Assembly (NCBI RefSeq): GCF_003716325.1
Contig: NZ_RDSR01000006.1
Location: 62,001-126,000 of the forward strand
Source: Cryobacterium tepidiphilum
GTDB lineage: Bacteria > Actinomycetota > Actinomycetes > Actinomycetales > Microbacteriaceae
Length of the DNA stretch: 64,000 nt
Direction of reading: 5' to 3'
This document shows positions 21,301 through 30,647 of the stretch, one piece after another (position 1 is the stretch's first letter; the number at the start of each line of letters is the position of its first letter). Position numbers and translations under genes: made by a program. The notes below the pieces were generated by a model. It was not told the origin of the DNA. It saw only the letters and a program-made list of their open reading frames with translations, and searched no databases.

Positions 21301-21614
21301 TTTCGGCGAGTCGCGCCCGCTTCCGCGGGTCGCGCCCGCTCCAGCGGTAGCGCGCCGCCGAAGGGGTAGCGGCGGCGGGTGCGTGGTGCCGCGCGTGGGC
21401 GGCGGCGGGTCTGCGCGGTGGCGAGCGGATGCTGTGCTGGGTGTTGCGGGCGGCATCCGTTGCCTGCGCCGACCTCATTTCGGCGAACCGCGCCCTCGTC
21501 CGCGGGTCGCACCCGCTCCAGCGGTAGCGCGCCGCCGAAGGGGTAGCGGCGGCGGGTCGGCGCGGTGGGGAGAGCGGATGCCGCGCGGGGGTGTTGCGCG
21601 GAGCATCCGTTCAG
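21301..21614 (+). repeat. Imperfect direct repeat, period about 177 bases
   Basis: Two related blocks begin TTTCGGCGA at 21301 and 21478. Both run through CCGCGGGTCGC, CCGCTCCAGCGGTAGCGCG, CCGCCGAAGGGGTAGCGG and later GAGCGGATG...GCATCCGTT. The GC-rich inner parts contain short palindromes. The spacer (21256-21679) has no supported gene. A shorter inverted relative occurs at 60302-60395. Confidence 0.7.
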
Positions 21615-21679
21615 CCATATGCTGTAAGGCTGCCTGACCCGGGGGCACGGAAGACCACAGAAGCGCTCAGGAGGCCACG

Positions 21680-21769
21680 ATGACATCGACACCACTGCTC
21701 ACGATCGCCCCGTTCGCGACCGCCGGCACAGTGCTCGGCGCCTCCGCGGCTCGTCGGCAGGCGAGCTAG
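21680..21769 (+). CDS. Possible 29-residue peptide before the ABC exporter
   Basis: ATG with a strong AGGAGG six bases upstream opens a 29-codon frame, mildly hydrophobic ([19 protein letters not shown]) with a basic end ARRQAS. It could be a leader peptide or the start of a decayed gene. The 145 bases between it and the exporter hold nothing else I recognise. The Shine-Dalgarno is the main support. Confidence 0.35.
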   Translation: MTSTPLLTIAPFATAGTVLGASAARRQAS

Positions 21770-21914
21770 CCCAGAGCCTTCAGCGCCCAAAGCGCCGCAC
21801 CACCGCACCACCGCATCCGCCTCGGCCGCCGTTTTCGGCGCGACCATCGGCGACCTCTTTCAACGAGCCCGTGAACATCCCCGGCCTCCGCACGCACATT
21901 TTCAGGACTGGACA

Positions 21915-23747
21915 ATGACGGCCACCTCAGCCCACCCCCCACACGCGCCGCGTCGGAACACCTTCCAGACGCTCCTGCGCCTCTACCCCTATGCCAAGCC
22001 GGCCCTGCCGCGCATCTACCTCGGAATGGTGGCCGCGCTCCTGGCCGGCCTCGTCGCCCTCGCCATCCCGCAGGTGCTGCAGCGCCTGGTCGACGGCCCG
22101 CTGTCGCACCGCGACGCCCGCGACATCTGGCCGGCCGTGGCCCTCGTGCTCGTGCTCGGCGTGCTCGAGGCCGTGATGATCGCGCTGCGGCGCTGGTTCG
22201 TGCTGACCCCGGGCACGCACGTCGAGGCGCGCCTGCGCAACAGCCTGTACACGCGCCTGCAGGACCTTCCCGTGACGTTCCACGACCGCTGGCCGAGCGG
22301 GCAGCTGCTCTCCCGGGCGGTCAGCGACCTGAACCTGATCCGGCGCTGGATCTCCTTCGGCCTGGTGCTCTTCGTCGTGAACTTCCTCACCATCGTCGTC
22401 GGCTTCGCGATCCTCGTCGCCATGAACTGGATGCTCGGCCTGATCTTCCTCGTCTGCTCGGTCCCGCTGTGGGTCTACGGCTACGTGTTCGAGAAGAAGT
22501 ACTCCGTGGTCGCCCGGCGCAGCCAGGACCAGGCCGGCGACCTGGCGACGGCCGTCGAGGAGTCGGTGCACGGCATCCGCGTGCTGAAGGCGTTCGGGCG
22601 CGGCAAGTACGCGCTGGCGAACTTCGAGTCGCAGGCGGAGAGCCTGCGCGGCACCGAGATCGAGAAGGCGCGGGCGATCGCCGGAATCTGGCTGTGGCTG
22701 CTGCTGGTTCCCGATGTGGCATTCGCCCTGTCGCTCGTCGCCGGCGTGTGGCTCGCCGGGCAGGGCGACCTCTCGGTGGGAGAACTCGTCGCGTTCTTCG
22801 CGACGGCCACGGTGCTGCGGTTCCCGATCGAGTCGATCGGGTTCCTGCTCTCGATGACGTTCGACACGCGCACCGCGACGGATCGCTTCTTCGACATCCT
22901 CGACGCGCCGAACACGATCACCGACCCGGCGCATCCGCTGACGCTGGCGGAGCCGCGCGGTGAGCTCGCGTTCAACGACGTGCACTTCCGGTACCACGAC
23001 TCCCCGGAGCGCTTCCCCGACCTCCTCGACGGCGTGGACCTCGTGCTCCAGCCGGGGGAGACCATGGCGCTCGTGGGGCTGACCGGCTCCGGCAAGTCAA
23101 CGCTCACCTCGCTCACCACCCGGCTCTACGACGTGACGGGCGGGTCGATCACGCTCGATGGCGTGGATGTGCGCGACTTCAGCCGTGAGGAGCTGCGCAC
23201 GCACCTGGCGATGGCGTTCGAGGACGCGACGTTGTTCTCGGCATCCGTTCGCGACAACGTGCTGCTCGGCCGGCCCGAGCTCGCCGAGCGCAGCCCAGAA
23301 GCGGATGCGGTGCTCGCCGAGGCGCTGCAGGTGGCGCAGGCCGGGTTCGTGCACGACCTGCCCGAGGGCGCCGACACGAAGGTGGGCGAAGAGGGCATGA
23401 GTCTCTCCGGCGGGCAGCGACAGCGCCTCGCCCTGGCTCGCGCCGTCGCGGCCGCCCCCGCGGTGCTCGTGCTGGACGACCCGCTGTCGGCCCTCGACGT
23501 CGACACCGAGGCGCTCGTGGAGGAGGCGCTGCGGCGCGTGCTGGCGTCGACGACCGCGCTGATCGTGGCGCACCGCCCGTCGACGGTGATGCTGGCCGAC
23601 CGGGTGGCGCTGCTGGAGAACGGCAGGATCACCGCGGTGGGCACCCATTCCGAGCTGCTCGCCACGAACGAGCACTACGCCTTCGTGATCTCGAGCCTCG
23701 AGGACGAAGAACGACGAGAGTCGCGCCGATTGGAGGACTCGCTGTGA
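21915..23747 (+). CDS. ABC exporter subunit (permease-ATPase), first of a pair
   Basis: A 610-residue half-transporter: six membrane helices in about residues 30-315, then an ATPase domain with Walker [10 protein letters not shown], signature [15 protein letters not shown], Walker [13 protein letters not shown] and switch His in IVAHRPST. The Asp in place of the usual catalytic Glu after Walker B (DDPLSALD) suggests this is the degenerate ATP site of a heterodimeric exporter such as BmrCD-type drug pumps. It overlaps the second subunit by 4 bases. The substrate is unknown. Confidence 0.88.
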   Translation: MTATSAHPPHAPRRNTFQTLLRLYPYAKPALPRIYLGMVAALLAGLVALAIPQVLQRLVDGPLSHRDARDIWPAVALVLVLGVLEAVMIALRRWFVLTPGTHVEARLRNSLYTRLQDLPVTFHDRWPSGQLLSRAVSDLNLIRRWISFGLVLFVVNFLTIVVGFAILVAMNWMLGLIFLVCSVPLWVYGYVFEKKYSVVARRSQDQAGDLATAVEESVHGIRVLKAFGRGKYALANFESQAESLRGTEIEKARAIAGIWLWLLLVPDVAFALSLVAGVWLAGQGDLSVGELVAFFATATVLRFPIESIGFLLSMTFDTRTATDRFFDILDAPNTITDPAHPLTLAEPRGELAFNDVHFRYHDSPERFPDLLDGVDLVLQPGETMALVGLTGSGKSTLTSLTTRLYDVTGGSITLDGVDVRDFSREELRTHLAMAFEDATLFSASVRDNVLLGRPELAERSPEADAVLAEALQVAQAGFVHDLPEGADTKVGEEGMSLSGGQRQRLALARAVAAAPAVLVLDDPLSALDVDTEALVEEALRRVLASTTALIVAHRPSTVMLADRVALLENGRITAVGTHSELLATNEHYAFVISSLEDEERRESRRLEDSL

Positions 23748-25549
23748 GTGTGACCGGAGTTCAGGGTGAGGAGCGCGACGACTTCACCAAGAGGGAGAGC
23801 GCCCAGATGCGCGGGCGCTCGCTGCGCCTGCTCGGTTCGCTGCTGCATCCGCTGCGCTGGCGGGTGGGCCTGGCCATGCTGGTCGTCGTCGTGTCGACGG
23901 GCGCGCAGGTGGCGGGCCCGGCGCTGATCGCGATCGGGATCGACCGCGGGCTGCCGGCGCTGCTCGACCAGGACTGGGTGCCGCTCGCGGCCACCGGGGC
24001 CGTCTACATCGTCACCGGCGTCGTCGGGGCGCTCCTCATCGCCTGGTACACGGTGCTCTCCGCGCGCATCAGCCAGGCGATCCTCATCGACCTGCGCAAG
24101 CGGGTCTTCCTGCACACGCAGAAGCTGAGCCTCGAGTTCCACGAGTCGTACACGTCGGGCCGCATCATCTCCCGGCAGACCAGCGATATCGACGCGATCC
24201 GGGAGCTCCTCGACGACGGCATCAACCAGCTCGTGCAGGGCGTGCTCTACATGGTGTTCACGGCCGTCGCGCTGTTCGCGGTCGACGGGGTGAGCGGGCT
24301 CGTGCTGTTCGTCTCGCTCGTGCCGCTCGCGGTGCTCACCCGCTGGTTCCAGGTGCGCTCGCAGAAGCTGTTCCGGCAGTCGCGCGTCGCGTCGGCCCGC
24401 ATGATCGTGCACTTCGTCGAGACCATGACCGGCATCCGTGCGGTGAAGGCGTTCCGCAAGGAGAAGCGCAACGAGGCCGAGTTCGGCCGGCTCGTCGAGG
24501 AGTACCGCGACGTGAACGGGCGCGTCATCCAGCTGTTCGGCATCTTCGACCCGGGCCTGGTGCTCATCGGCAACGTCACGGTGGCGATCGTGCTGCTCGT
24601 TGGCGGGTTCCGGGTAGCGGATGACCAGCTCACCATCGGCGCACTGCTGGCGGCGTTGCTCTACACGCGTCGCTTCTTCGACCCGATGGAGGAGATGGCG
24701 ATGTTCTACAACTCCTACCAGTCGGCGGCGGCGGCGCTGGAGAAGATCTCGGGCGTGCTCGAGGAGCGACCCGGCGTGCCCGACCCGGTGCAGCCGGTGG
24801 ACCTCTGGACCGCGCGCGGAGAGGTGCGCTTCGAGAACGTGCAGTTCGCCTACAAGACGGACCGCGTCATCCTTCCGCAGTTCGACCTGGTGATGCCGGC
24901 CGGGCAGACGATCGCGCTCGTCGGGTCGACGGGCGCCGGCAAGTCGACGCTCGCGAAGCTCATCTCGCGGTTCTACGACCCCACCGAGGGGCGCGTGCTG
25001 CTCGACGGGGTGGACCTGCGCGACCTGCACCCGAAGGACCTCCGCCGCGCGATCGTCATGGTGACGCAGGAGGCGTACCTGTTCAGCGGGTCGGTGGCCG
25101 ACAACATCGCCATCGGCAAACCGGATGCGAGTCTCGAGGAGATCCAGCGCGCGGCCCGGGCGGTGGGGGCGCACGAGTTCATCGAGGCGCTGCCCGACGG
25201 GTATGACACCGATGTGAACAAGCGCGGCGGCCGGGTGTCGGCGGGGCAGCGCCAGCTGATCTCGTTCGCGCGGGCGTTCCTGGCCGACCCGGCGGTGCTG
25301 ATCCTCGACGAGGCCACCTCGTCGCTCGACATCCCGAGCGAGCGGCTGGTGCAGGAGGGGCTGCAGACACTGCTGGCCGACCGCACGGCCGTGATCATCG
25401 CGCACCGGCTGTCGACCGTGGCGATCGCCGACCGCGTGCTCGTGATGGAGCGCGGGGTCGTGGTGGAGGACGGTTCGCCGGACGACCTCATCGGCGGGAC
25501 GGGCCGGTTCGCGCAGCTGCACGCGGCCTGGCGCGACTCGCTGGTGTAG
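23744..25549 (+). CDS. ABC exporter subunit (permease-ATPase), second of a pair
   Basis: A 601-residue partner of the preceding gene, with six membrane helices (about residues 40-325) and an ATPase domain: Walker [10 protein letters not shown], signature [15 protein letters not shown], Walker [13 protein letters not shown] with the catalytic Glu, switch His in IIAHRLSTV. The canonical Walker B Glu here and its loss in the partner are typical of heterodimeric exporters. The GTG start overlaps the first subunit's stop. The operon ends at the large hairpin at 25559. Confidence 0.9.
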   Translation: MSVTGVQGEERDDFTKRESAQMRGRSLRLLGSLLHPLRWRVGLAMLVVVVSTGAQVAGPALIAIGIDRGLPALLDQDWVPLAATGAVYIVTGVVGALLIAWYTVLSARISQAILIDLRKRVFLHTQKLSLEFHESYTSGRIISRQTSDIDAIRELLDDGINQLVQGVLYMVFTAVALFAVDGVSGLVLFVSLVPLAVLTRWFQVRSQKLFRQSRVASARMIVHFVETMTGIRAVKAFRKEKRNEAEFGRLVEEYRDVNGRVIQLFGIFDPGLVLIGNVTVAIVLLVGGFRVADDQLTIGALLAALLYTRRFFDPMEEMAMFYNSYQSAAAALEKISGVLEERPGVPDPVQPVDLWTARGEVRFENVQFAYKTDRVILPQFDLVMPAGQTIALVGSTGAGKSTLAKLISRFYDPTEGRVLLDGVDLRDLHPKDLRRAIVMVTQEAYLFSGSVADNIAIGKPDASLEEIQRAARAVGAHEFIEALPDGYDTDVNKRGGRVSAGQRQLISFARAFLADPAVLILDEATSSLDIPSERLVQEGLQTLLADRTAVIIAHRLSTVAIADRVLVMERGVVVEDGSPDDLIGGTGRFAQLHAAWRDSLV

Positions 25550-25558
25550 CTCCGGCTT

Positions 25559-25618
25559 GTGAGGGGTCAACATTTCCTAGTGGCAGAGCGGTCACACTAG
25601 GAAGAGTTGGCCCCTCAC
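25559..25618. terminator. 60-base double-stem hairpin between convergent genes
   Basis: Outer arms GTGAGGGGTCAAC (25559-25571) and GTTGGCCCCTCAC (25606-25618) pair at 12 of 13 positions. Inner arms TTCCTAGTG (25574-25582) and CACTAGGAA (25595-25603) pair perfectly. It lies between convergent genes and probably stops transcription both ways. Confidence 0.75.
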
Positions 25619-25621
25619 GCG

Positions 25622-25951
25622 TCACTCGCCCGGCGACCAGCGGGCCGACGCGTAGTCGACGCGGTAGGCATCCGTTGTCGCAACGGATGCCGGCACCAGC
25701 GGCGTGCCCTCGGCCCGGTAGTGCTCGAGGGCGCGGTTCTCGTGGCACACGGGCGGATGCCCGCCGGCGCGGATGACGCGCCACCACGGCACGTCGGAGC
25801 CGTAGCGCGCCATCACCTGGCCGACCACGCGGGCCCCGCGGGAGCCGAGCGTGGCGGCGATGTCGCCGTACGTCATGACGCGCCCCGGCGGGATCGCGTC
25901 GACGATGTCGAGCACGTGCGCGACGAACTCGCTCTCGGGGCTGAGTGCCAT
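25622..25951 (-). CDS. Alkyltransferase-like (ATL) DNA-binding protein
   Basis: A 109-residue protein with the MGMT/Ogt C-terminal fold: PPGRVMTYGDIAATLG (recognition helix region with the Arg finger) and then PWWRVIRAGGHPP. In true O6-alkylguanine transferases the core is PCHR; here Trp replaces the acceptor Cys, so it cannot remove alkyl groups but may bind O6-alkylguanine and flag it for nucleotide excision repair, as known for ATL proteins. Size fits ATL. The UvrD-type helicase elsewhere in this window would belong to that route. Confidence 0.85.
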   Translation of the reverse strand: MALSPESEFVAHVLDIVDAIPPGRVMTYGDIAATLGSRGARVVGQVMARYGSDVPWWRVIRAGGHPPVCHENRALEHYRAEGTPLVPASVATTDAYRVDYASARWSPGE

Positions 25952-25960
25952 GGCCGCGCG

Positions 25961-26413
25961 CTACAGCTGCAGCGCGCCGATTACCTCGCCGTACTGCGTC
26001 TCGCCGACGTCGCGGAAGCCGATGCGGTGGAAGAACGCCTCCGGGCCTGCCTCGCCCGGCTCCCAGATGACGGTGATGTGGTCGAAGCCGCGCTTCTTGG
26101 CCTCGTCGGCGAGGGCGTGTGCGGCGAAGGTGCCGACGCCCTGGCCCTGCACGTCGGCGTCGACGTTGATGCGCCAGATGCAGGCGCGCAGCTCCTCGTG
26201 GTCGGAGTCGGGGTCGAAATTGCCGTGGATGAATCCCACGACGCGGTCGTCCTGCAGCACGACGCGCTGCCAGGCCGTGGCCGGGTTCACCGTCGCGGCG
26301 GCCACCGAGTAGGTGACCGGGGCGATGAACTGTTCCTGCCCGGGTTTGAGGCTCAGGCCGTTCGCGGCGACGACGTTGCCAGCGGACAGTTCTTCAAGTC
26401 TGAGCTCACCCAT
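25961..26413 (-). CDS. GNAT-family N-acetyltransferase
   Basis: A 150-residue acetyltransferase. It has RINVDADVQGQGVGTFAAHAL (motif A, acetyl-CoA pyrophosphate loop Q-G-x-G) and HRIGFRDVGE near the end (motif B). The substrate is unknown. ATG 26413 is preferred over ATG 26419 because a TAGCGT hexamer sits 7 bases before it, leaving no room for a leader in front of the earlier ATG. Longer upstream frames are antisense to icd. Confidence 0.8.
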   Translation of the reverse strand: MGELRLEELSAGNVVAANGLSLKPGQEQFIAPVTYSVAAATVNPATAWQRVVLQDDRVVGFIHGNFDPDSDHEELRACIWRINVDADVQGQGVGTFAAHALADEAKKRGFDHITVIWEPGEAGPEAFFHRIGFRDVGETQYGEVIGALQL

Positions 26414-26486
26414 GCCCATCACGCTATCGTGCGACGGGCCGCGGCGGGTAGTCCGGGCGTGCGATGGCGGCGTTCCACGGTAAAAC

Positions 26487-26518
26487 TGTCTTGATGTCGA
26501 GATACTTTCCCGTAGCAT
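26487..26518 (+). promoter_or_regulatory. icd: icd promoter with TCTTGA/TCGAGA inverted repeat
   Basis: TGTCTTGATGTCGAGATA (26487-26504) contains TCTTGA-tg-TCGAGA, an inverted repeat with one mismatch. TTGATG (26491-26496) can serve as the -35, with TAGCAT (26513-26518) as the -10 after 16 bases, so a bound regulator would cover the -35. The same motif lies before sucC. Confidence 0.55.
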
Positions 26519-26560
26519 GGGCCATGGCCACTCGGCCCCCGACCACGTAAGGCGATCCCA

Positions 26561-27775
26561 ATGGCGAAGATCACAGTTGAAGGCACGGTCGTCGAAGTCG
26601 ACGGCGACGAGATGACCCGCATCATCTGGCAGGCGATCAAAGAGTCGCTCATCCTCCCGTACGTCGACGTGAACCTCGAGTACTACGACCTCTCGATTCA
26701 GAAGCGTGACGAAACGGATGACCAGATCACCGTCGACGCGGCGCACGCGATCCAGAAACACGGCGTCGGCGTCAAGTGCGCCACGATCACGCCGGATGAG
26801 GCCCGCGTCGAGGAGTTCGGCCTGAAGAAGATGTGGCGGTCGCCGAACGGCACCATCCGCAACATCCTGGGCGGCACGATCTTCCGTGAGCCGATCATCA
26901 TCTCGAACATCCCGCGGCTGGTGCCGGGCTGGAACAAGCCGATCATCATCGGCCGGCACGCGTTCGGCGACCAGTACCGCGCCACCGACTTCCGCTTCGA
27001 CGGCCCCGGCACCCTCACCATGACCTTCACGCCGACCGATGGCGGCGAGCCGCAGCAGTTCGAGGTCTTCCAGGCTCCGGGCAGCGGGGTGGCCATGGGC
27101 ATGTACAATCTCGACGAGCCCATCCGCGACTTCGCCCGCGCCTCGCTCACCTACGGCCTGCAGCGCAGCTACCCCGTGTACCTCTCCACCAAGAACACGA
27201 TCCTCAAGGCGTACGACGGCCGGTTCAAGGACCTGTTCCAGGAGGTCTTCGACGCCGAGTTCCAGGACCGGTTCGACGCCGCGGGCCTCACCTACGAGCA
27301 CCGTCTCATCGACGACATGGTCGCGTCATCCCTCAAGTGGGAGGGCGGCTACGTCTGGGCCTGCAAGAACTACGACGGCGACGTGCAGTCCGACACAGTC
27401 GCGCAGGGCTTCGGTTCGCTGGGCCTCATGACCAGCGTGCTCACCACGCCTGACGGCTCGATCGTGGAGGCGGAGGCCGCGCACGGCACCGTGACGCGGC
27501 ACTTCCGGCAGCACCAGGCCGGCAAGCCCACCTCGACGAACCCGATCGCCTCGATCTACGCCTGGACGCGGGGCCTTGCCCATCGCGGCACGCTCGACGG
27601 CAACCAAGAGCTCATCGACTTCTCGCACACGCTCGAAGACGTCGTCGTGAAGACCGTCGAGAGCGGCAAGATGACGAAGGACCTCGCGCTCCTCGTCGGA
27701 CCCGACCAGGGCTACCTCACCACCGAGGAGTTCCTGGCCGCGCTCGCCGAGAACCTGCAGGCCCGCCTGGCCTAG
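26561..27775 (+). CDS. icd: Isocitrate dehydrogenase (NADP), dimeric type
   Basis: A 404-residue enzyme converting isocitrate to 2-oxoglutarate in the TCA cycle. It is the eukaryote-like dimeric class: [15 protein letters not shown] at the N-terminus, [32 protein letters not shown] with the isocitrate-binding Ser and Asn, [17 protein letters not shown], and [17 protein letters not shown] with the cofactor loop typical of NADP use. AAGGCGAT precedes the ATG. The upstream motif shared with sucC suggests co-regulation. Confidence 0.96.
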   Translation: MAKITVEGTVVEVDGDEMTRIIWQAIKESLILPYVDVNLEYYDLSIQKRDETDDQITVDAAHAIQKHGVGVKCATITPDEARVEEFGLKKMWRSPNGTIRNILGGTIFREPIIISNIPRLVPGWNKPIIIGRHAFGDQYRATDFRFDGPGTLTMTFTPTDGGEPQQFEVFQAPGSGVAMGMYNLDEPIRDFARASLTYGLQRSYPVYLSTKNTILKAYDGRFKDLFQEVFDAEFQDRFDAAGLTYEHRLIDDMVASSLKWEGGYVWACKNYDGDVQSDTVAQGFGSLGLMTSVLTTPDGSIVEAEAAHGTVTRHFRQHQAGKPTSTNPIASIYAWTRGLAHRGTLDGNQELIDFSHTLEDVVVKTVESGKMTKDLALLVGPDQGYLTTEEFLAALAENLQARLA

Positions 27776-27848
27776 GCAGCCGCAGCCGGCCCGGTGCCTG
27801 CTGCTGGATTCCCGCCGCGCCCGGTGCAGCCGTTCTCGTCTCCTCGCC

Positions 27849-27945
27849 GTCGCCAACTCCGGAGATCCGTGCGGCTGAGGCGGAAGTGCCGCACTTATCC
27901 GCGCCCTGCCGCTGCGGCCGCGGTCGTTCTTCCGGAGTTAGCAAC
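27849..27945. repeat. Palindromic element, copy A (97 bp)
   Basis: Left end GTCGCCAACTCCGGA, right end TCCGGAGTTAGCAAC, inverted relative to each other. It has the same ends and nearly the same length as copy B (28011) and the copy inside galK (47638). Its interior holds a further hairpin (GTGCGGC / GCCGCAC). It lies in the 386-base gene-free spacer 27776-28161 behind icd. Confidence 0.75.
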
Positions 27946-28010
27946 CCCGGGCTGCAGCGGGATGCCGCCTCCACCGGCGCAAGCGCGTACTGTGCCGTCC
28001 GAATGTCCCT

Positions 28011-28106
28011 GTTGCTAACTCCGGCGATTTTTCCGGCGCTCTGGAAATTTCCGCACTGGTTCGGCGGGGCACCCGCGCTCGGGTGCGGATTCCCGGAGTT
28101 AGCAAC
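28011..28106. repeat. Palindromic element, copy B (96 bp)
   Basis: Left end GTTGCTAACTCCGG and right end CCGGAGTTAGCAAC form a perfect 14-base inverted repeat. The interior shares a block (28054-28072, CACTGGTTCG...GGGGCAC) with the galK copy. It is 65 bases from copy A. The rest of the 27776-28161 spacer shows no gene. Confidence 0.8.
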
Positions 28107-28149
28107 AGCGGGGCAGCGGATGCCGCGGGTGCGGGTGCGGGTGCAGGGA

Positions 28150-28155
28150 TAGGGT
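28150..28155 (+). promoter_or_regulatory. -10 element for the 28162 gene, leaderless
   Basis: TAGGGT, 6 bases, ATG. No ribosome-binding site is present. Confidence 0.55.
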
Positions 28156-28161
28156 GCGGGC

Positions 28162-28470
28162 ATGGGCGACGATGCGAACAAGGATGCGCGTGGGCGCCTC
28201 GTGGAGGACCGGCTCATTCTTGAACGGCACGGCAGGAACGAACGACGGATCGGCTGGAGCCTCATCGGCGTCGGTGCAGTATTGCTCATCGGGAGCACGA
28301 TCGTGTCTTTCCTGGGAAGTTGGGTCGGGGTCGGGGGCGGGCTCATCGGGGGCAGCCTCGTACCGCTGCTCGCCGGCATTTTGTGGCTCCGCGAGGGCAA
28401 GAAGACACTGGCCTTCGACCGGGAGCAGGCAGGGATGACGGACGAGGCGCCCTCTCAGGGCGCTGAATAG
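28162..28470 (+). CDS. Small membrane protein, two helices
   Basis: A 102-residue protein with a charged N-terminal 30 residues, then two hydrophobic segments (about residues 31-52 and 55-76; IGWSLIGVGAVLLIGSTIV is the first) with a Gly-rich link, and an acidic C-terminal tail. No family is recognised. The start is set by the leaderless promoter. It precedes a lipoprotein gene in the same direction with a 57-base gap that contains a second promoter-like TAGGAT. Confidence 0.65.
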   Translation: MGDDANKDARGRLVEDRLILERHGRNERRIGWSLIGVGAVLLIGSTIVSFLGSWVGVGGGLIGGSLVPLLAGILWLREGKKTLAFDREQAGMTDEAPSQGAE

Positions 28471-28527
28471 CATGGCGGCAGAGGACGGCCAGGCGATAGG
28501 ATCGCTCAACTGATCGGGGGATCTGTA

Positions 28528-28998
28528 ATGCGGAAGGCCTGGCCACTCGTGCCACTGCTCGCGCTGACGGCGGTGCTGCTCACCGGTTGCTCACTCGGCG
28601 GCGGCGCGCAGCACGCCGAGGACCTCGCCCAGGCGAAGCAGCAGATGTGGGAAGAAGACGGACACGAGGGTCCGTTGCCGGCGCTCGACGAGGCATCCGT
28701 GACGGCGAACACGGTGGCCCTCGCCCACGTCACCGAGCGCATGCTCAACGAGGGGCGGTACCCGGGCGCCTGCGACGAGTTGCGTGATGCCGCAGGCGCC
28801 GTCTACCTGGCCACCTTCTACGACGTGCAACAGCAGAAGATCTTCAACCTGATCACCCAGGCGCTGCCCGACGCGCTCGAGCACTGCGACGACGCCGACT
28901 GGGAGTCGGCACGGCCGCTGGTGCTCAATCTCGACAGCATGGCGCACTACTACATCGGCGGCTACGCCTGGGATGAGTGGCAGGCCAGCCGCGACTGA
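28528..28998 (+). CDS. Putative lipoprotein, function unknown
   Basis: A 156-residue protein with a lipoprotein signal peptide (hydrophobic LLALTAVLLTGC, lipidated Cys near residue 21), then a soluble helical domain with several Cys (PGACDELRD; LEHCDDADWE) that might form a disulfide outside the membrane. Family not recognised. TAGGAT (28497-28502) is the likely -10 and CGGGGGAT the ribosome site. It is convergent with the ABC gene at 29013. Confidence 0.7.
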   Translation: MRKAWPLVPLLALTAVLLTGCSLGGGAQHAEDLAQAKQQMWEEDGHEGPLPALDEASVTANTVALAHVTERMLNEGRYPGACDELRDAAGAVYLATFYDVQQQKIFNLITQALPDALEHCDDADWESARPLVLNLDSMAHYYIGGYAWDEWQASRD

Positions 28999-29012
28999 CC
29001 GCGGGCGCCGGC

Positions 29013-29705
29013 CTAACTCGCGGAAACGACCCGGCCGTCGTGCAACTCCACCACCCGGTCGGCGCGGCGGATGAGCAGCGGGTCGTGCGTCGCCACGATG
29101 GCCGCGACGCCCTCCGAGTGCACGAGGTCCGCGATGAGATCCATGACGGATGCCGCGGTCGCGCTGTCGAGCTGGCCCGTCGGTTCGTCGGCGATCAGGA
29201 TGCTCGGCCGCGCGATGAGCGCGCGCGCCAGTCCCACCCGCTGCTGCTGGCCCCCGGAGAGTTCGTAGGGACGCTGGGCGCCGTGCTCGCCGAGGCCCAC
29301 CAGCTCGAGCATGGCGGCCACGCGCTCGTCGCGCTCGGCGGCATCCGTCGCCTGGATGCGCAGCGGCACCTCGACGTTCTCGCTCGCCGAGAAGACCGGG
29401 ATCAGCCCGAACGCCTGGAAGACGTAACCCAGCCGCGTGCGGCGCAGCTCCGCGAGCGCGCGTTCGCCCATGCCGCCGAGGTCCTGCCCGTCGAGCCACA
29501 CCTGTCCCGAGTCCGGCCGGTCGAGGCCGCCGAGGATGTTCAGCAGCGTGGTCTTGCCCGAGCCGCTCGGCCCACGCACGACGAGCAGCTCGCCCGCCCC
29601 CACCGCCAGGCTCACATCGCGCAGGGCGTGCACGTCACCGCCCGGCATGCGGAATGAACGACTGACGGATGCCGCACGCGCGACGCTTGCACCGGTGGCG
29701 GTCAT
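29013..29705 (-). CDS. ABC transporter ATP-binding protein (MacB/LolD type), second ATPase
   Basis: A 230-residue ATPase with Walker A GPSGSGKTT, signature [15 protein letters not shown], Walker B LIADEPTGQLD and switch His in VATHDPLLI. It belongs to the class that works with FtsX-type permeases. It starts at ATG 29705, overlapping the stop of the upstream ATPase by 4 bases. It is the last gene of the minus-strand operon. The two ATPases may pair with one permease each or form a heterodimer. Confidence 0.88.
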   Translation of the reverse strand: MTATGASVARAASVSRSFRMPGGDVHALRDVSLAVGAGELLVVRGPSGSGKTTLLNILGGLDRPDSGQVWLDGQDLGGMGERALAELRRTRLGYVFQAFGLIPVFSASENVEVPLRIQATDAAERDERVAAMLELVGLGEHGAQRPYELSGGQQQRVGLARALIARPSILIADEPTGQLDSATAASVMDLIADLVHSEGVAAIVATHDPLLIRRADRVVELHDGRVVSAS

Positions 29706-30643
29706 GATTCCCCCTGCTTGGTCTCTGCGTTGCCCGGCCCGGGCCCCCGGCCTCGCTGCCCCGGCCACACCCCGACGTGGTCGGGTTCGAGTGCCAGCCG
29801 CACGCGCTCCCGCAACTGCAGGCTCGTCGTGAACTCCTCGGGCAGCTGCAGTCGGCCCGACCGGTCGAGCACCGCGAACTCCTCCGCGACCCGGTGTTCC
29901 CGGCCGTGCTCGTCGCGGTGCGTGCTCCGCAGCACCTCCGTCGACGTGCGCCCGTCGCGGATCTGCACGGTGCGCCGCACATGCTCCGACACGGTGGGGT
30001 CGTGGGTGACGATCAGCACCGTCACGCCGCGGTCCCGGTTCACCGCCTCCAGCGCCCCCAGCACGTTGGCGCTCGTCGCCTCGTCGAGCTCACCGGTGGG
30101 CTCGTCGGCGAGCAGCACCCGCGGGGAGTTGGCGATGGCGACCGCGATGGCCACGCGTTGCTGCTGGCCGCCTGACATCTCGGCGGGTCGCCGGTCGCTG
30201 ATGCCGCCCACCTCGAGTAGGTCGAGGAGCTCGCGTACGCGCGCCGGTCGCTTCGCCGCGGGCTCGGCGCGGCCGATGGCCATCGCGAGCGACACGTTCT
30301 CGGCCGCGGTCAGGTACGGCAGGAGGTTGCGGGAGGTCTGCTGCCACACGAAGCCGACGCTCCGGCGCCGAAACTCCAGGCGCTCGCGGCCCTTCATGCT
30401 GAGCAGGTCGTGGCCGGCGACGCGGGCGATGCCGGCGGTGGGGGTGTCGAGACCGGAGAGGATCGTCATGAGGGTCGACTTGCCCGACCCGGATGCGCCG
30501 ACCAGCGCCACGAGGTCGCCCTCGTCGACGCGGAGGTTCAGGCCCTGCAGCGCCTGAACTTCCACGCCCTGCGCGGTGAAGATGCGCACCAGGTCGACGC
30601 ACTCGATGTGCGGCTGCGCTGAGCGCGAGGTGGTGTCGGTCAC
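29702..30643 (-). CDS. ABC transporter ATP-binding protein with C-terminal extension, first ATPase
   Basis: A 313-residue protein. The ATPase domain (about residues 1-240) has Walker A GASGSGKST, signature MSGGQQQRVAIAVAI, Walker B VLLADEPTGELD and VTHDPTVS. An extra tail of about 70 residues follows, with EEFAVLDRSGRLQLPEEFT resembling an AbrB-like small beta fold. GTG 30643 is preferred since AGGAAGG lies 6-8 bases upstream; a GTG at 30661 is possible. It lies 4 bases after the second permease. Confidence 0.85.
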   Translation of the reverse strand: MTDTTSRSAQPHIECVDLVRIFTAQGVEVQALQGLNLRVDEGDLVALVGASGSGKSTLMTILSGLDTPTAGIARVAGHDLLSMKGRERLEFRRRSVGFVWQQTSRNLLPYLTAAENVSLAMAIGRAEPAAKRPARVRELLDLLEVGGISDRRPAEMSGGQQQRVAIAVAIANSPRVLLADEPTGELDEATSANVLGALEAVNRDRGVTVLIVTHDPTVSEHVRRTVQIRDGRTSTEVLRSTHRDEHGREHRVAEEFAVLDRSGRLQLPEEFTTSLQLRERVRLALEPDHVGVWPGQRGRGPGPGNAETKQGES

Positions 30644-30647
30644 AGGG

